Shown here one piece after another: positions 51,200 through 54,150 of a stretch of 54,150 nucleotides of DNA; within the stretch, counting starts at the first letter, position 1; each line of letters opens with the position of its first letter. The DNA comes from CAZVRZ01 sp964629965 (lineage in GTDB: Bacteria > Chloroflexota > Anaerolineae > Anaerolineales > UBA4823). The notes below the pieces were generated by a model. The model was not told the DNA's origin, did no database searches, and was given only the letters and a program-made list of their open reading frames with translations. The stretch lies in NCBI GenBank assembly GCA_964629965.1, contig CAZVRZ010000015.1, positions 1 through 54,150 of the forward strand, written 5' to 3'. Both the position numbers and the translations under genes were made by a program.

Positions 51200-52307
51200 C
51201 AGGTTCTATTTCTTTCTTGGCGCTAGAATGATAATTTTTGAGTAAGCCAGATGCAATTTGCCGGTCAATTTTGCCCATTGGAAAAGTGGATAGTTCTGGT
51301 GGGCGCACCCACCGGATAGCGCTGGCCTCGATGGGCCGTGGTTCCCCACCCAATAGAGTGCAGAAAAAGGCGTGGAGTGTGACTCTAAAGTGAGTATAAG
51401 CGTGCTTGTAAACACCAAAAGCCGCCTCAACCTGGATGGCGGCACCCAATTCTTCACGGATCTCTCTGGACAGGCAGGCTGGCAAATCTTCGCCATCTTG
51501 TGTTTTGCCGCCAGGAAACTCCCACAGCCCGCCCAGCAAGCCGTTTTGTGGGCGTTGGGCGATCAGGACATTTCCGCTCCGGTGGATAATTGCGGCTGCC
51601 ACCGTGTAATGCGGGATGGCAGCACGTTTTGCCAAAACGGGTCGTTCTTCTTGCACGCCGTGAGCGTATGCCTGGCAGTATCCAACCACAGGGCATTGCT
51701 TGCACTGCGGTTTCTGCGGCGCACAAATGCTTGCGCCTAAATCCATCAACGCTTGATTGTATTGGCTGGCCTGCCCGGCCGGCAGATACTGTTTTGCCAG
51801 ATTCCAGAGCAATTTTTCGCCTTGCGCAGAGCGTGCTGGTATTTCTACATCAAACAAACGCGCCATCACGCGCCGGATATTTCCATCCAGGGTGGGTTCA
51901 TCTTGACCAAAGGCGATCGATGCGATGGCCGCCGCAGTGTACCGCCCAATGCCCGGCAGCTTTCGAAGCAACTGGAGGTCTTCAGGCAGCTTGCCTTCAT
52001 ATTGCTGGACCACTATTTGTGAAGCGCGGTGCAAATTGCGAGCGCGGCTGTAATATCCCAGGCCCTCCCAGTATGAGAGAATATCTTGTTGAGATGCATT
52101 CGCAAGCGCTTGAATATTGGGAAACCTTCGCATCCAGCGCTCAAAGTAGGGAATTACAGCCTCAACGCGCGTTTGTTGCAGCATGATCTCGGCAACCCAG
52201 GTGCGATAAGGATCTGGCTGGTCTCGCCAGGGAAGAGCCCGGGCGTTCTGTTGATACCAGCTTAAAAGAGAAGGGGCAAAAGATGGCACTGACTTTATGA
52301 CTCGCAC
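51186..52307 (-). CDS. mutY: A/G-specific adenine DNA glycosylase
   Basis: Removes adenine mispaired with 8-oxoguanine. 373 residues. The catalytic Glu is in EIMLQQTRVEAVIPYF. The HhH motif is KLPGIGRYTAAAIAS, and the catalytic Asp region is LDGNIRRVMARL. The 4Fe-4S ligands are in ICAPQKPQCKQCPVVGYC. The C-terminal NUDIX-like domain (IIHRSGNVLIAQRPQNG...REIREELGA) checks the 8-oxoG strand. The GTG start overlaps the preceding stop by 1 bp (TAGTG). Confidence 0.96.
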   Translation of the reverse strand: MRVIKSVPSFAPSLLSWYQQNARALPWRDQPDPYRTWVAEIMLQQTRVEAVIPYFERWMRRFPNIQALANASQQDILSYWEGLGYYSRARNLHRASQIVVQQYEGKLPEDLQLLRKLPGIGRYTAAAIASIAFGQDEPTLDGNIRRVMARLFDVEIPARSAQGEKLLWNLAKQYLPAGQASQYNQALMDLGASICAPQKPQCKQCPVVGYCQAYAHGVQEERPVLAKRAAIPHYTVAAAIIHRSGNVLIAQRPQNGLLGGLWEFPGGKTQDGEDLPACLSREIREELGAAIQVEAAFGVYKHAYTHFRVTLHAFFCTLLGGEPRPIEASAIRWVRPPELSTFPMGKIDRQIASGLLKNYHSSAKKEIEPDADR

Positions 52308-52609
52308 TAAATCTGAAATCCGCCGCGTGCCTGTACCAGTTTGTACTTATAATTTTCAACATAATCCAACAGGCGGTTGACCAGATTCTGCCAGTCCGTC
52401 GACTGCAACATAGTCTTCATGGTGGTTAAATCAGGTGTTTGAGCAGCGGCCATAATTTGCGGCTGATCTCCATACATGGTTAGCCAGGCATCGCTGGTTT
52501 CCAATCCCATGCGCTGCATCCCTGGAATAAAATCTCGAACCACGAACTCGAAGTATTCTTGTTCGCGCCCCGAGATAATATCCCATGTCATCAGCAATTT
52601 GATAGCCAC
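52307..52609 (-). CDS. Small conserved protein, possibly dimeric alpha-beta barrel
   Basis: 100 residues from GTG 52609, 7 nt after GGAG. The segment LLMTWDIISGREQEYFEFVVRDFIPGMQRMGLETSDAWLTMYGD resembles the strand-helix layout of ABM/NIPSNAP-like ferredoxin folds, but I cannot name a family with certainty. It lies between the UPF0173 hydrolase and mutY in one transcript. Function unknown. Confidence 0.65.
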   Translation of the reverse strand: MAIKLLMTWDIISGREQEYFEFVVRDFIPGMQRMGLETSDAWLTMYGDQPQIMAAAQTPDLTTMKTMLQSTDWQNLVNRLLDYVENYKYKLVQARGGFQI

Positions 52610-52624
52610 TCTTTTACTCCAAAA

Positions 52625-53269
52625 TTAATGCTGGCAGGTTAGTACTACTACTTTTGTTTCTTCAGGAATGGTGCTTGTGGTCACCTTTAAAGATTCTTGC
52701 GCTTCAATTTTACCCAAGCCCATCTCTTTGAGAAACTTACTAAGCGGCGCCAGATCTAGAGAGCAGGTAGGCGTTGCATAATGCATGGGGATCACGTAGC
52801 CCGGTTCTAATAAGCTTATCACTTCAGCCGCCTTGGCGGCATTCAATCCGCTGCCACCACCGGCGGGTACCAATGCCACATGGACGTTGCCCAGAGCTTC
52901 GATCTCGGTCTGGCTTGGAACATGATTCAAATCGCCCAGGTGGGCGACGGTAACGCCATTGTAGTCAAACACATACAGAGTATTACGCAGTTCATCTGGT
53001 TTATTTTTGTTGTGCCCGTTGGTTTGGATACCGGTAATAAAAACATCTCCAATTTCAAATTCGCCTGGGCCAGTGATCTTATGTGAGAAACCTTTGACGC
53101 CGGCAATATAATTGTGCCCTGGCGCATCGTGACTGATCGTGACGATGTCAGAGCGCAATTTCAGCGGTTCGTATCCTGCCGTCTCGTGATCATAAGGATC
53201 GGTAACCACCGTTGCCAGTCCGCGTTCGGTCAATCGAAAACAAGATAGCCCATACCAAATAATTTCCAT
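52625..53269 (-). CDS. UPF0173-like metal-dependent hydrolase (metallo-beta-lactamase fold)
   Basis: 214 residues from ATG 53269, 4 nt after GGAGG; the longer open frame upstream is rejected. The MBL fold is clear: EIIWYGLSCFRL start, VTISHDAPGHN, VAHLGDLNH and VIPMHYATP. The usual HxHxDH metal motif reads HDAPGH, so one histidine is replaced, and the metal site may be altered. It is the first gene of a five-gene operon with a likely -10 TATAAT at 53296-53291. Confidence 0.88.
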   Translation of the reverse strand: MEIIWYGLSCFRLTERGLATVVTDPYDHETAGYEPLKLRSDIVTISHDAPGHNYIAGVKGFSHKITGPGEFEIGDVFITGIQTNGHNKNKPDELRNTLYVFDYNGVTVAHLGDLNHVPSQTEIEALGNVHVALVPAGGGSGLNAAKAAEVISLLEPGYVIPMHYATPTCSLDLAPLSKFLKEMGLGKIEAQESLKVTTSTIPEETKVVVLTCQH

Positions 53270-53290
53270 GAAACCTCCGATTATGGTTTG

Positions 53291-53296
53291 ATTATA
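53291..53296 (-). promoter_or_regulatory. -10 element of the UPF0173-mutY-M19 operon
   Basis: TATAAT on the minus strand lies about 22 bp upstream of the start codon, giving a very short leader. A convincing -35 is not seen at 17 bp, so this is moderate. Confidence 0.5.
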
Positions 53297-53335
53297 CATC
53301 ATTTGACCTTGGGGCTCGTGGTATGATTGGGGTGC

Positions 53336-54124
53336 ATGGGAAAAAACTTCTTGGTTCTACAACCCCGGCAGACGCCGGAGGCGCAGGTGCGGCAAATAAC
53401 CCTAGATACCTGGCGCCTGGAGATTCCAGCGGGCAAGAAGGGCACCTATCGCCTGGCGCAGCTTGACGACTATACATGCCTGCCGCGCGGAAAATTCCTG
53501 TGGCAGCCACCGGTTCACCTCTATTTGCAAGCGCGTATCAGTGCTTCAAACCTGCCTGGCACCTGGGGCTTTGGGCTCTGGAATGATCCTTTCACTTTTT
53601 CCTTTGGCCTGGGTGGGATGGCGCGTCGTTTCCCGGCTCTGCCTAACGCGGCCTGGTTCTTCTTTGCCACGCCGCCGAATTACCTCTCGTTTCGCAACGA
53701 TCTACCCGCGCAGGGTTTTCTGGCGCAGGCATTTTCTTCCCCCAAGCTGCCAACCTGGTTGATGGCGATTGGATCGTTGGCCGCGCCCTTACTGATGATC
53801 TCGCCTACAGCGCAACTGCTGCGTTCCCTGGCGCGGCGTTTCATTCGCGAAGATTCTACTTTGGTGAGCCTTGACATGGCTGCCTGGCATGAATATGAGT
53901 TGGTTTGGCTGCCGGGCAAGCTGGATCTGCTGGTGGATGGGTCGCCTGTGCTGGAGACTGAAATCTCTCCGTCGGCGCCGTTAGGGTTGGTGTGTTGGAT
54001 TGATAACCAGTATGCAGCCTTGCCTCCCAAAGGGCGCCTGTCGTATGGATTTCTGGCCAATCCACAGCCTGCCTGGCTGGAGGTGCAAAATTTTGTGAGG
54101 GTGTTGAAAAAAGGCAAAGGGTAG
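53336..54124 (+). CDS. Conserved hypothetical protein (possible lectin-like beta-sandwich)
   Basis: 262 residues from ATG 53336; a TTG three codons earlier is less likely. The C-terminal segment (DMAAWHEYELVWLPGKLDLLVDGSPVLET) has the shape of a concanavalin/LamG-like strand pair, which is only a guess. A hydrophobic stretch (WLMAIGSLAAPLLMISPTAQLL) sits in the middle. I do not recognise a named family. Divergent from the UPF0173 gene; the window ends 26 bp after its stop. Confidence 0.7.
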   Translation: MGKNFLVLQPRQTPEAQVRQITLDTWRLEIPAGKKGTYRLAQLDDYTCLPRGKFLWQPPVHLYLQARISASNLPGTWGFGLWNDPFTFSFGLGGMARRFPALPNAAWFFFATPPNYLSFRNDLPAQGFLAQAFSSPKLPTWLMAIGSLAAPLLMISPTAQLLRSLARRFIREDSTLVSLDMAAWHEYELVWLPGKLDLLVDGSPVLETEISPSAPLGLVCWIDNQYAALPPKGRLSYGFLANPQPAWLEVQNFVRVLKKGKG

Positions 54125-54150
54125 AGCCAACCGGCTGAAAAACATCAAAA

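Overview
This 54 kb window is bacterial chromosome and looks like Chloroflexota, most likely Anaerolineae. That placement is inference. It rests on very large secreted beta-helix/Ig-like proteins with an IFLPxxQR-type tail, a SARP/BTAD-NB-ARC-TPR regulator, a small 'SYLLRIWR' protein, a PdxS/PdxT operon containing a SpoIIIAA-like/R3H ATPase, and no outer-membrane genes. No 16S gene, phage, IS element or CRISPR array is visible.

Left arm (1-15.1 kb): ssb runs rightward and is followed by leftward ychF-pepF. A tRNA-Leu(CAA) with its own promoter comes next. Then there is a GT-C-like membrane protein, a 2068-residue secreted beta-helix protein and a 1132-residue SARP-type regulator, all leftward.

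Centre (15.3-16.0 kb): a small rightward gene precedes a 490-bp gene-free stretch. This stretch holds clustered DnaA boxes, two perfect palindromes, trinucleotide CTA repeats next to the last DnaA box, and an AT-rich tract. It has the architecture of a chromosomal oriC, although dnaA and dnaN are absent. At 29.26-29.36 kb lie three parS-type 16-mers in a 40-bp tandem repeat, which independently suggests an origin-proximal location.

16-24 kb: leftward yceD-sigma factor, then metG-mutS2-second GT-C protein from a clear promoter with a long leader. 24-31 kb: rdgB, a NarL/LiaS-type histidine kinase, a deoxynucleoside kinase and a nucleotidyltransferase run rightward. A GAF-HisKA kinase follows leftward, then the parS cluster and a GntR-slipin-DUF4177 operon with repeated operator-like sequences.

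31-36.4 kb: a second giant secreted protein with GGGM beta-helix coils, a DUF11-like domain and VCBS/cadherin-like repeats. 36.5-46.3 kb: an adenosine-specific kinase gene; the operon pdxS-pdxT-GNAT-like-SpoIIIAA/R3H-tmk; fmdB-like; gmk-rhomboid; an M23 peptidase; and an AAC(3)-family acetyltransferase.

46.4-54.1 kb: leftward greA, a terminator, lysS and a Trm11-like methyltransferase. Then a leftward operon of UPF0173 hydrolase, a small conserved protein, mutY, an M19 dipeptidase and a small membrane protein. A rightward hypothetical gene ends the window. Most genes are housekeeping: DNA repair and nucleotide pools, tRNA charging, vitamin B6, transcription. The notable content is the putative oriC/parS landscape and the two giant surface proteins.
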